DNA from: Fidelibacterota bacterium
GTDB taxonomy: Bacteria > Marinisomatota > Marinisomatia > Marinisomatales > TCS56
Reading direction: 5' to 3'
Assembly (NCBI GenBank): GCA_030634675.1
Contig: DAOWAH010000005.1
Span: 1-24,411, forward strand
DNA length: 24,411 nucleotides
Part shown: positions 16,535 through 23,782 of the stretch, piece after piece
Layout: each line of letters begins with the position of its first letter
How positions within the stretch are numbered: the first letter of the stretch is position 1
The notes under the pieces: generated by a model
Database searches by the model: none
Told to the model about the DNA's origin: nothing
The model's input: the letters and a program-made list of their open reading frames with translations, nothing else
Position numbers and translations under genes: made by a program

Positions 16535-17575
16535 ATGCGCTCAAATTTAAAAGGACGTGATTTTTTAACTTTACTGGATTTTTCAAAAGAAGAGTTTAAT
16601 TATATGCTGGATGTAGCCGCTGACCTGAAAAGGCGCTACGCCATGGGAGAATTACATGATCATTTAATGCGGGCTAAATCATTATACATGATTTTTTACA
16701 ATCAATCCCTGCGGACCCGCAATTCTTTTGAGTCGGGAATGACTCAAATGGGTGGTCATGCTCATTTTCTGGCTTCAGATACAATTTATACGCCAGCCGT
16801 CGAAGGCGACGAAAAAGCCTATTCCACGGAACGGGTTTCTGATGTTGCAAGAACATTGGCCGGCTATGGTGACGGTATTGCCATTCGCATGTATGGACCT
16901 CCCACCGGCTGGGTTTATGGCCGAGCTACTGCCTATATGAAGGAATTTGCTAAATGGTCCAACATTCCCATTATTAATATGGAATGCGATAAATATCATC
17001 CCTGTCAGGGCGGCGCTGATATGCTGACAATCAAAGAAAGATTGGGTGGTTTTAAAGGAAAGAAATTTGTCATGAGCTGGGCTTATTCCCCCAGTTATGA
17101 AAAACCGTTAAGTGTCCCACATAGTTCCATTATTGCGGCAACGAAACTGGGCATGGATGTTGTCCAGGTCCAGCCCAAAGGATTTGAATTGGATGATGAA
17201 GTCATCTCCGCCTGCGAAAGCATGGCAAAAGCTAATGGCAGCAAATTTGAAGTTCAATATGATATGAAGGAAGCTTTTCAAGATGCTCATGTAGTTTATC
17301 CTAAATGCTGGGGCGCTAAGGATGAATTTGAAAATGTTGCGGCCGGTGATGATAGCAAGATGCTGGCATTGTTTAATCAGAATAAGGACTGGATCTGCGA
17401 TCAGAATATGCTGAACAATGCCCGTGAGGATGTGATGTATATGCATTGTTTGCCTGCTGATCGTGGTTTTGAGGTCACCAATGAAGTATTGGATGGACCT
17501 AATTCAGTTGCGTTTGACGAAGCCGAGAATCGGCTACATTTCCAGAAAGCCGTCATGGCTTTGCTGATGCGCTAA
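16535..17575 (+). CDS. ygeW: YgeW-type (knotted) carbamoyltransferase
   Basis: Aspartate/ornithine transcarbamylase fold. E. coli YgeW is a structurally characterised knotted transcarbamylase proposed to work in the catabolic direction, releasing carbamoyl phosphate from a ureido compound. Seen in 346 residues: carbamoyl-phosphate site SLRTR (58-62), HPCQGGADM (155-163), a segment SWAYSPSYEKPLSVPHS (181-197) where knotted acetyl/succinyl-ornithine enzymes carry their Pro-containing loop, YPKCWGA (255-261) and HCLPADRG (304-311). It has a strong Shine-Dalgarno 6 bases upstream, and an 81-bp gap separates it from ssnA. It is followed after 13 bp by a second transcarbamylase and then carbamate kinase, which fits ATP generation from carbamoyl phosphate. 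A biosynthetic argF role is unlikely in this context. Confidence 0.88.
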   Translation: MRSNLKGRDFLTLLDFSKEEFNYMLDVAADLKRRYAMGELHDHLMRAKSLYMIFYNQSLRTRNSFESGMTQMGGHAHFLASDTIYTPAVEGDEKAYSTERVSDVARTLAGYGDGIAIRMYGPPTGWVYGRATAYMKEFAKWSNIPIINMECDKYHPCQGGADMLTIKERLGGFKGKKFVMSWAYSPSYEKPLSVPHSSIIAATKLGMDVVQVQPKGFELDDEVISACESMAKANGSKFEVQYDMKEAFQDAHVVYPKCWGAKDEFENVAAGDDSKMLALFNQNKDWICDQNMLNNAREDVMYMHCLPADRGFEVTNEVLDGPNSVAFDEAENRLHFQKAVMALLMR

Positions 17576-17588
17576 GAGTGAATCAGTT

Positions 17589-18614
17589 ATGGATATGAAA
17601 GGAAAAGACCTTATCTGCACCCAGGATTGGTCGCTGGAAGAATTGGAACAAACTCTGAGGGTAGCGCACGATATGAAGAAAAATCGCTACGCTGATAAAT
17701 ATACCGATCTATTAAAACATCGTACTTTCCTGATGTTTTTCTACAATCCGTCGGTGCGTACCCGGCAATCGTTTGAAGCGGCTGCTACGGAGTTAGGCGG
17801 ACATGCTCAATTTCTGGAGCCTAAATCAATGCGCCTGAAAACCAAGCATAGTGCCGGTGAAACGATTGAAGATGCAGCCAATGTGATGAGTCGTTACGCT
17901 GTTGGGCTGGGAATCCGGATTCTGGAGGACAAAATCGCGGCCTATGGCGATGGCGACCGGTTGTTGCGCGAATATGCCGAATATGCTACAATCCCGATTG
18001 TGAATATGGCTGATGATCGGTTTCACCCTTGTCAGGGCTTGGCTGACATCATGGGCTTGCAGCAGCAGATGGGTTACAATTTGAAAAGAAAAAAACTGTT
18101 GATGGTCTGGGGGCAGGGCGCCCTGGCGCGTTCCTGGTGCTCGATTCAGGAAAACCTCTTGATCAGTTCCCGTTTTGGCATGGATGTGACCCTGGCCTAT
18201 CCGGAAGGATATGATCTTGATCCGGAAGTGATCGAAATGACTCAGGCAAACTGCAAAACCAGCGGTTCCAGCTTCAATATCACTAATGATCCGGTAGAAG
18301 GTTACCACGGTGCTGATGTCGTTTACTCCCGTAATTGGATGAGCCCCACTGCCTATTCATCCGGTGAGTTCGATAAAGTTGGAGAAGTTAAAAAAGCCCT
18401 GCAAATTGATGGTTGGACCTGCAACGAAGAAAAGATGAAACTGACCAATGATGGGTTGTACATCCACCCGATGCCGGTTGATCGTGGTAATGAGGTAACC
18501 GATGCGGTAGCCTCTGGTGAACGTTCAATTATTGTCGATGTAGCTGAGAATCGCCTGCATGTTCAGAAGGCTGTCATGGGTCTGACGATGTCCGAGAAGC
18601 GGATTGAGCTATAG
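17589..18614 (+). CDS. Second transcarbamylase, YgeW-related paralogue
   Basis: 341 residues of the aspartate/ornithine carbamoyltransferase fold. Motifs: SVRTRQSFE (55-63), HPCQGLADIM (146-155), YSRNWMSPTAY (246-256), HPMPVDRGNEV (293-303). It differs from the preceding gene at two substrate-defining places: the Pro-containing loop is replaced by VWGQGALARSWCSIQE (172-187), and the HCLP signature is HPMP. So it is not a simple recent copy and probably has a different substrate. It lies 13 bp after the first transcarbamylase and 2 bp before carbamate kinase, so all three should be co-translated. The best inference is a second ureido-compound transcarbamylase; an acetylornithine- or ornithine-type enzyme cannot be excluded without a phylogeny. 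Confidence 0.82.
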   Translation: MDMKGKDLICTQDWSLEELEQTLRVAHDMKKNRYADKYTDLLKHRTFLMFFYNPSVRTRQSFEAAATELGGHAQFLEPKSMRLKTKHSAGETIEDAANVMSRYAVGLGIRILEDKIAAYGDGDRLLREYAEYATIPIVNMADDRFHPCQGLADIMGLQQQMGYNLKRKKLLMVWGQGALARSWCSIQENLLISSRFGMDVTLAYPEGYDLDPEVIEMTQANCKTSGSSFNITNDPVEGYHGADVVYSRNWMSPTAYSSGEFDKVGEVKKALQIDGWTCNEEKMKLTNDGLYIHPMPVDRGNEVTDAVASGERSIIVDVAENRLHVQKAVMGLTMSEKRIEL

Positions 18615-18616
18615 CC

Positions 18617-19576
18617 ATGTTTGATACCAGTAAATTGGTTGTGATTGCCCTGGGTGGGAACGCAATTAAGCAGCCCGATGAAGAAGGTACTTTTAAGCAG
18701 CAGTTGAATAATGTGATTCTCACTGCCCGGCAACTGGTTGAGATGAACCGTCTCGGTTATAAATTAATTCTGACCCATGGGAATGGCCCTCAGGCCGGTA
18801 ATCTGTTGATTCAACAGGAAGAAGGCAAGGCGCTGGTGCCGCCACAGCCGCTGGATGTGCTGGGCGCGATGACCCAGGGCCAGATCGGTTTCATGTTCCA
18901 GGATCAGTTGCAAAATGCTTTTACAGCGGTGGGTAAGAATATACCGATTGCCACCCTGGTTACCCAGGTCCTGGTGGATAAAAATGACCCGGATTTTGAC
19001 AATCCAAGTAAACCGGTTGGACCTTTTTATTCCAAAGCTGATGCTGACGAACTGCGTGCATCCAAGGGCTACCTGCTTAAAGAAGTAAAACCAGGAGCCG
19101 AAAAACCTTGGCGGCGGGTAGTACCATCACCGGAACCGATTAACATTATAGAAGCTTTTTCCATCAAAACTTTGGTGGATGCTCGCGTCATTGTGATAAC
19201 TGCCGGAGGAGGTGGTGTTCCAGTGATCGAGAAGGAAAACCAGCAGCTTCGGGGCATTGAAGCGGTCATTGATAAAGATAAAGCCGGGCAGGTCCTGGCA
19301 AAAGTCGTGGATGCCCATATATTCCTGATCCTGACCGATGTAAAACATGCTTTTATCAATTTTGGCCAGCCGGATCAAAAGGCATTAGATGAAGTTACTT
19401 TGGCTGAAATGGAAAAGCATTTGGCCGATGGTCAGTTCCCTGCCGGGAGCATGGGACCCAAAGTAGAAGCCTGTATCAGATTTATGAAAGCAGGTGGTGA
19501 TCGGGCAATTATCACTTCGCTGAATAAGGCTGTAGATGCCCTGGAAGGGAAGACCGGTACACGAATCGTACCATAA
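18617..19576 (+). CDS. arcC: Carbamate kinase
   Basis: Amino-acid-kinase-fold enzyme that makes ATP from carbamoyl phosphate and ADP, leaving CO2 and NH3. 319 residues, normal length. Seen: VVIALGGNAI (8-17), LTHGNGPQAGNLL (52-64), PPQPLDVLGAMTQGQIG, WRRVVPSPEP, TAGGGGVPVIE, IDKDKAGQVLA, and GSMGPKVEACIRF near the C-terminus. It sits 2 bp after the second transcarbamylase. This corresponds to E. coli yqeA in the ygeW cluster; arcC is used for the enzyme name only. Its position supports substrate-level phosphorylation from ureido compounds. Confidence 0.95.
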   Translation: MFDTSKLVVIALGGNAIKQPDEEGTFKQQLNNVILTARQLVEMNRLGYKLILTHGNGPQAGNLLIQQEEGKALVPPQPLDVLGAMTQGQIGFMFQDQLQNAFTAVGKNIPIATLVTQVLVDKNDPDFDNPSKPVGPFYSKADADELRASKGYLLKEVKPGAEKPWRRVVPSPEPINIIEAFSIKTLVDARVIVITAGGGGVPVIEKENQQLRGIEAVIDKDKAGQVLAKVVDAHIFLILTDVKHAFINFGQPDQKALDEVTLAEMEKHLADGQFPAGSMGPKVEACIRFMKAGGDRAIITSLNKAVDALEGKTGTRIVP

Positions 19577-19605
19577 GGTTTTCACTGAAATTAGTGTTGA
19601 TTGGA

Positions 19606-19635
19606 AATCGGGTAATGTTTCGGCATCGCCCGATT
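19606..19635 (+). terminator. Hairpin after carbamate kinase, possible attenuating terminator
   Basis: AATCGGG (19606-19612) pairs with CCCGATT (19629-19635); inner ATG/CAT pairs flank a TA/CG internal loop. Only ATTATTAG follows, not a strong T-run, so it may be a processing or partial-termination hairpin in the gap of about 100 bp before the PLP enzyme. Confidence 0.4.
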
Positions 19636-19675
19636 ATTAGATAAAAAATAAATTTATGAACTGGAAAATGAATTG

Positions 19676-21142
19676 ATGAAATCTAACGAACAAGTGTTGA
19701 ATAATACGATCCAACGTTGCCGCGACATGAATATGATAATTCCGACCTACCGGCAGATGGCGAATCCGGATCTGATCCCTGACGGCATCCGGCAGGAGTT
19801 AAAAAATATCGGACTGTGGGATCTGAACCCCCGCAATCTGTTTCGGATCACTTGGAAAAATGAGCCAGTAGCCTCCGGCGGTAGTTTCGGCTCGGTAAAC
19901 TATCTTGAGCTGCCGTCTGAATTGACTGGAGTTCAAGCACGGATTTTTATTCTATTGGGAAAATTCTTTCCGACTGGTGCCCATAAAGTTGGGGCTACCT
20001 TTGGTCCCCTGGTTGAGAAGTTGATTACCGGCCGTTTTGATCCAACGATTCAAAAAGCGCTGTGGCCGTCCACTGGGAATTACTGTCGAGGCGGGGCTTA
20101 TGATGCCTATCTACTGGGTTGCCCCTCAATTGCCGTTTTACCGGAGGAAATGAGTGCTGAACGTTTCGAATGGCTGCATGAAGTCGGATCGGAAGTGATT
20201 AAAACACCTGGTGGCGAAAGTAATGTTAAGGAGATCTACGACAAGGTCAAGGAATTAATTGCCGAACGTGGTGATGAAATTGTGGTTTTAAATCAGTTTG
20301 AAGAAATCGGGAATTCACTCTGGCATTATGCAGTAACCGGTCCGGCCATGCAAGAAGTATTCGAAAATGAGGTGGATATCGGTCAGCGTTTGAGTGCCCT
20401 GTTTTTGACGCAGGGATCGGCTGGTACCCTGGGTTGTGGCGATTATCTGCGGGAGCAATATCCCCTGATCAAAATCGGCGCCGGTGAAGCCCTGCAGTGT
20501 CCGACTTTATTATACAACGGATATGGCTCTCATCGAATTGAAGGTATTGGCGATAAACATGTACCCTGGATTCATAATATGAAGAATACGGACATGGTAG
20601 TGGCGCTGGACGATGAAATAACGATGCGGGTGATGCGCCTGTTTAATGAACCGGCGGGACATAAAATTTTGACCGATCAAGGTATCGATCCAAATCTGGT
20701 TAATAAACTGCACCTTTTCGGGATTTCTTCGATTGCCAATATAATCGGAGCCATTAAAATGGCTCGTTATTATGAGATGGATGGTAATGATGTTATTTTC
20801 ACAGTTGCCACCGATTCAATGGAAATGTACCAGTCCCGTCTGATTGAAACACGTGAAATACATGGTGAATATTCTTCGTTTAATGCAGCAGTGGATTTTG
20901 AAGGGCGCCTCCAGGGATTGAATACGGATAATATGCTGGAATTGTCCTATTATGATCGGAAGCGGATGCATAATTTGAAATATTTTACCTGGGTTGAGCA
21001 GCAGGGTAAAACGGTTGAAGAATTAAATGCCCAGTGGTACGATGATGATTACTGGAAAAGGCAGTATGCCCTGGTTGATCAATGGGATGCCAGAATAGAT
21101 GAATTTAATGAGCGCACGGGGCTTTTGCGGAAATACAGTTGA
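19676..21142 (+). CDS. Fold-type II PLP-dependent enzyme, TrpB-like, reaction unassigned
   Basis: 488 residues from the ATG at 19676 (a TTG sits one codon upstream). Features of tryptophan synthase beta/cysteine synthase-fold enzymes: FFPTGAHKVGATFG with Schiff-base Lys104; an asparagine-loop relative WPSTGNYCRGGAYDAYLLG (130-148); and the Gly-rich phosphate loop TQGSAGTLGCGDYL (245-258). The C-terminal about 100 residues are rich in Tyr, Trp and acidic residues (for example QWYDDDYWKRQY) and are not recognised. It is not a close match to diaminopropionate ammonia-lyase (YgeX, about 400 residues) in its active-site segments. Located after carbamate kinase in a purine/ureide cluster, it may perform beta-elimination or cleavage of a diamino- or ureidopropionate-type product; this is inference only. 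Confidence 0.72.
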   Translation: MKSNEQVLNNTIQRCRDMNMIIPTYRQMANPDLIPDGIRQELKNIGLWDLNPRNLFRITWKNEPVASGGSFGSVNYLELPSELTGVQARIFILLGKFFPTGAHKVGATFGPLVEKLITGRFDPTIQKALWPSTGNYCRGGAYDAYLLGCPSIAVLPEEMSAERFEWLHEVGSEVIKTPGGESNVKEIYDKVKELIAERGDEIVVLNQFEEIGNSLWHYAVTGPAMQEVFENEVDIGQRLSALFLTQGSAGTLGCGDYLREQYPLIKIGAGEALQCPTLLYNGYGSHRIEGIGDKHVPWIHNMKNTDMVVALDDEITMRVMRLFNEPAGHKILTDQGIDPNLVNKLHLFGISSIANIIGAIKMARYYEMDGNDVIFTVATDSMEMYQSRLIETREIHGEYSSFNAAVDFEGRLQGLNTDNMLELSYYDRKRMHNLKYFTWVEQQGKTVEELNAQWYDDDYWKRQYALVDQWDARIDEFNERTGLLRKYS

Positions 21143-21184
21143 TGTTTGAGTTCTGTAGAAACAGGGTGATGGAGTAGTGCGGTA

Positions 21185-22444
21185 GTGGAATCGGCGAATC
21201 GATTAATCGAATATCGCTGTCTGAATTGCGGTACCGGCTATCCGGTTAACCCATTTCCCTATACCTGCAAAAACTGCGGACAGAACCTCGATGCCATTTT
21301 CGATTATTCCAGGATCGGCAGTCAGTGGACAAAAGCTGATCTGGTGGCTGATCCTGACCGTTCCATCTGGCGTTACCTGCCACTATTACCGGTTCAGAGT
21401 CCACCTGAAAAACGGTCGATTCAAGTCGGTGGTACACCGCTGGTTGAAGCGCCACGATTGACAGGCGATTACGGTATTAAACGATTATTCATCAAGGACG
21501 ATACCCGCAATCCATCCGGCTCACTTAAGGATCGGGCTTCGGAAGTCGGGCTGCAGCATGCGGCAGAATTGGGACATGATATCCTGGTAGCCGCCTCGAC
21601 CGGCAATGCCGCAGCCTCACTGGCGGCATTGGCAGCTTTCTATGGCAAGCAGGCGATAATTCTGGCGCCCGCTGATGCACCAAAAGCGAAGCTTACCCAG
21701 ATTCTCCAATATGGAGCAATATTATGCCCGGTGGACGGCACCTACGATGAGGCCTTCGACCTGGCTGGCATTGTGGCTGAAGAATACGGCTGGTATTCGC
21801 GCAGCACCGGGATTAATTCGGTACTGTCCGAGGGTAAGAAAACGGTGGCGTTGGAAATTTCTGAGCAGTTGAATTGGGTCGTTCCCGATAAAATTTTCGT
21901 TCCGGTTGGCGATGGTTGCATTATCGGTGGTGTATATAAGGGCTTTTACGATTTGAAAGAACTTGGTTGGATCGATCGGCTACCGGAAATTATTGCGGTG
22001 CAGGCAGCCGGTTCAGCAACCGTAATAAATGCGCTCGCTGGTGGTGGAAACTTGGAATCGGTCGCTGCTAATACCGTTGCCGACAGTATTGCGGTTGATT
22101 TCCCCCGTGATGGTCTGAAAGCGTTGCGGGCCGTTAGAAATACCGGCGGATTTGGTATTGCCGTAACAGATGATGAAATATTAGCGGCCCAAAAAGAATT
22201 ATCGGAAAAAAGTGGTATTTTTGCCGAACCGGCTGCCGCTGCTGCCGTGGCTGGGTTTGTGAAAGCGCGGCACAGTAATCAAGTGAGCGATAACGATACG
22301 GTTATTCTATTAGTAACGGGCAGCGGTTTGAAGGATATAACTGCCGCCCAAAGAATGCTGACTGTTCCGGCTGCTGTTAAACCTGAAATTGAAGCATTTC
22401 ATCAATTTTATTCGGAAATCAGGAAAACCGGTCCGGGTGTCTGA
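21185..22444 (+). CDS. Threonine synthase-like PLP enzyme with N-terminal zinc ribbon
   Basis: 419 residues from a GTG start; GGAG (21171-21174) lies 10 bases upstream and there is no nearby ATG. N-terminal zinc-ribbon cysteines Cys12, Cys15, Cys28, Cys31, then DDTRNPSGSLKDRAS with PLP Lys115, ASTGNAAAS (137-145), VPVGDGCIIGG phosphate loop, and FAEPAAAAAVAG near the end, all of the threonine-synthase class. Threonine synthase would make threonine from phosphohomoserine. Here it lies between a second PLP enzyme and hydroxylase subunits, and no thrA/thrB is near, so a beta/gamma-eliminating role on a purine-derived amino acid is as plausible. Its stop overlaps the next start (TGATG). Confidence 0.8.
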   Translation: MESANRLIEYRCLNCGTGYPVNPFPYTCKNCGQNLDAIFDYSRIGSQWTKADLVADPDRSIWRYLPLLPVQSPPEKRSIQVGGTPLVEAPRLTGDYGIKRLFIKDDTRNPSGSLKDRASEVGLQHAAELGHDILVAASTGNAAASLAALAAFYGKQAIILAPADAPKAKLTQILQYGAILCPVDGTYDEAFDLAGIVAEEYGWYSRSTGINSVLSEGKKTVALEISEQLNWVVPDKIFVPVGDGCIIGGVYKGFYDLKELGWIDRLPEIIAVQAAGSATVINALAGGGNLESVAANTVADSIAVDFPRDGLKALRAVRNTGGFGIAVTDDEILAAQKELSEKSGIFAEPAAAAAVAGFVKARHSNQVSDNDTVILLVTGSGLKDITAAQRMLTVPAAVKPEIEAFHQFYSEIRKTGPGV

Positions 22445-22926
22445 TGCTGTATACCGAAGATATTGAATATTTTGATCTGATTGTCAATGTCAACGGTTGT
22501 GAAGTGCGACGGCGCGTTCCGACCCATCAGCGTTTATTGGATTTCCTGCGTGACGATCTGCGCCTGACCGGGACCAAGGAAGTCTGTGGAGAAGGTGAAT
22601 GCGGCGCCTGTACCGTTATTATGGATGGTAAAACGGTAAATTCCTGCCTGGTCTTGGTTGTGGAGGCGCACGGCACTGAAATCATGACCATCGAGGGATT
22701 GTCTCATGGTAAAAACCTTACCGATTTACAGCAGGCTTTCGTCCAAAAACATTCCGTCCAATGCGGATATTGCATCTCGGGAATGATTTTAGTGGCCGAT
22801 CAAATTCATCGTGATTACGCTCATCCTGAATATGATGAGATTAAGCAGGGTCTGGCGGGGAATATATGTCGTTGCACAGGTTACCATAAAATTATCAATG
22901 CGCTCGAGCATAAAGGCGACCATTGA
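22444..22926 (+). CDS. xdhC: Iron-sulfur subunit of the molybdenum hydroxylase
   Basis: Small [2Fe-2S] subunit passing electrons from the Mo site to FAD. 160 residues. Plant-type ferredoxin cluster Cys48, Cys53, Cys56, Cys68 in VCGEGECGACTVI and following; second all-helical cluster Cys107, Cys110, Cys142, Cys144 in QCGYC and ICRCTGYH. All eight ligands are present. It overlaps the previous gene by one base and the FAD subunit by four bases (TTGA), so the subunits are coupled. It is the partner of the Mo subunit at 12843, which is encoded 7.3 kb away in the same direction. The gene name follows E. coli usage for the Fe-S subunit, not the maturation factor. Confidence 0.93.
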   Translation: MLYTEDIEYFDLIVNVNGCEVRRRVPTHQRLLDFLRDDLRLTGTKEVCGEGECGACTVIMDGKTVNSCLVLVVEAHGTEIMTIEGLSHGKNLTDLQQAFVQKHSVQCGYCISGMILVADQIHRDYAHPEYDEIKQGLAGNICRCTGYHKIINALEHKGDH

Positions 22927-23774
22927 AGTATTATTGTCCCGTTAGTGAACCGGAATTGCTTGATTTGTTGGGTACGCTCGGCCAAAGCAATTACACCTTG
23001 CTGGCGGGCGGGACCGATTTAATGCCCCGGTTTGAGGGCGGGATGAAATTGCCGTGGCATTTAGTCGATTTGAAAGGGATCGATTGTTTTTCCGGGATAA
23101 ATGATCAGGGTGCTCATATTGAAATTGGCAGTTTGACCACCATCGAAGACTTGCGGAAGAGTGATTTGATCCACCGATCCTTTCAAGCGCTGTGGCAGGC
23201 GACCGATCAGTTTGCTGCGACTCAGATCAGAAATCGGGCCACCATCGGCGGCAATATCTGCAATGCGTCACCGGCCGGTGATACACTGCCGCCACTATAT
23301 GCCTATCAGGCACAGGTCAAGATAATCGGACCAACCGGTGAACGACAAGTTCCCATCGCTGATTTCATCAGTGGTCCGGGAAAGACAGAATTGGGAAGTG
23401 AGGAAATTTTATCGTCGATAATAATTCCAAAGTCACGGGGATCAGTGCTGTTCTATAAACTTGGCCTACGCCAGGCGATGGCAATCTCGGTGGTGAATTT
23501 TGCAGTTGTAGCGGTGGTGGACCGGAGGAGAAAGGTTTTCAATAAGCTGACAATCGCGGCAGGGTCCGTCGCACCGACAGTGGTTTACCTGACCGAATTA
23601 GCCGCTGCGTTACTCAATCAACCGCAGGAAATCAAGAAGCACGGTGCATTAATTGACGACGATATTGCGCCGATTGACGATATCCGCGCTACCGCCATCT
23701 ACTGCCGGAAAGCGCTACGGAATGTATTGCTATACAGTTTGGATAACCTGCTCGCAGGCGTCGATACGGAATAA
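22923..23774 (+). CDS. xdhB: FAD-binding subunit of the molybdenum hydroxylase
   Basis: Middle subunit (CoxM/XdhB/YgfM type) that takes electrons from the Fe-S clusters and passes them to the acceptor. 283 residues: AGGTDLMPRF (28-37) is the first FAD loop, EIGSLTTIEDL (67-77) the linker, and RNRATIGGNICNASPAGDTLPPL (103-125 region) the second FAD-binding block. Start is TTG, overlapping the TGA of the Fe-S gene; no in-frame ATG occurs before the first FAD loop. ygfK follows after 8 bp. E. coli YgfM is the corresponding gene in its SDMH cluster. Confidence 0.92.
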   Translation: MKYYCPVSEPELLDLLGTLGQSNYTLLAGGTDLMPRFEGGMKLPWHLVDLKGIDCFSGINDQGAHIEIGSLTTIEDLRKSDLIHRSFQALWQATDQFAATQIRNRATIGGNICNASPAGDTLPPLYAYQAQVKIIGPTGERQVPIADFISGPGKTELGSEEILSSIIIPKSRGSVLFYKLGLRQAMAISVVNFAVVAVVDRRRKVFNKLTIAAGSVAPTVVYLTELAAALLNQPQEIKKHGALIDDDIAPIDDIRATAIYCRKALRNVLLYSLDNLLAGVDTE

Positions 23775-23782
23775 TCAAGCCG

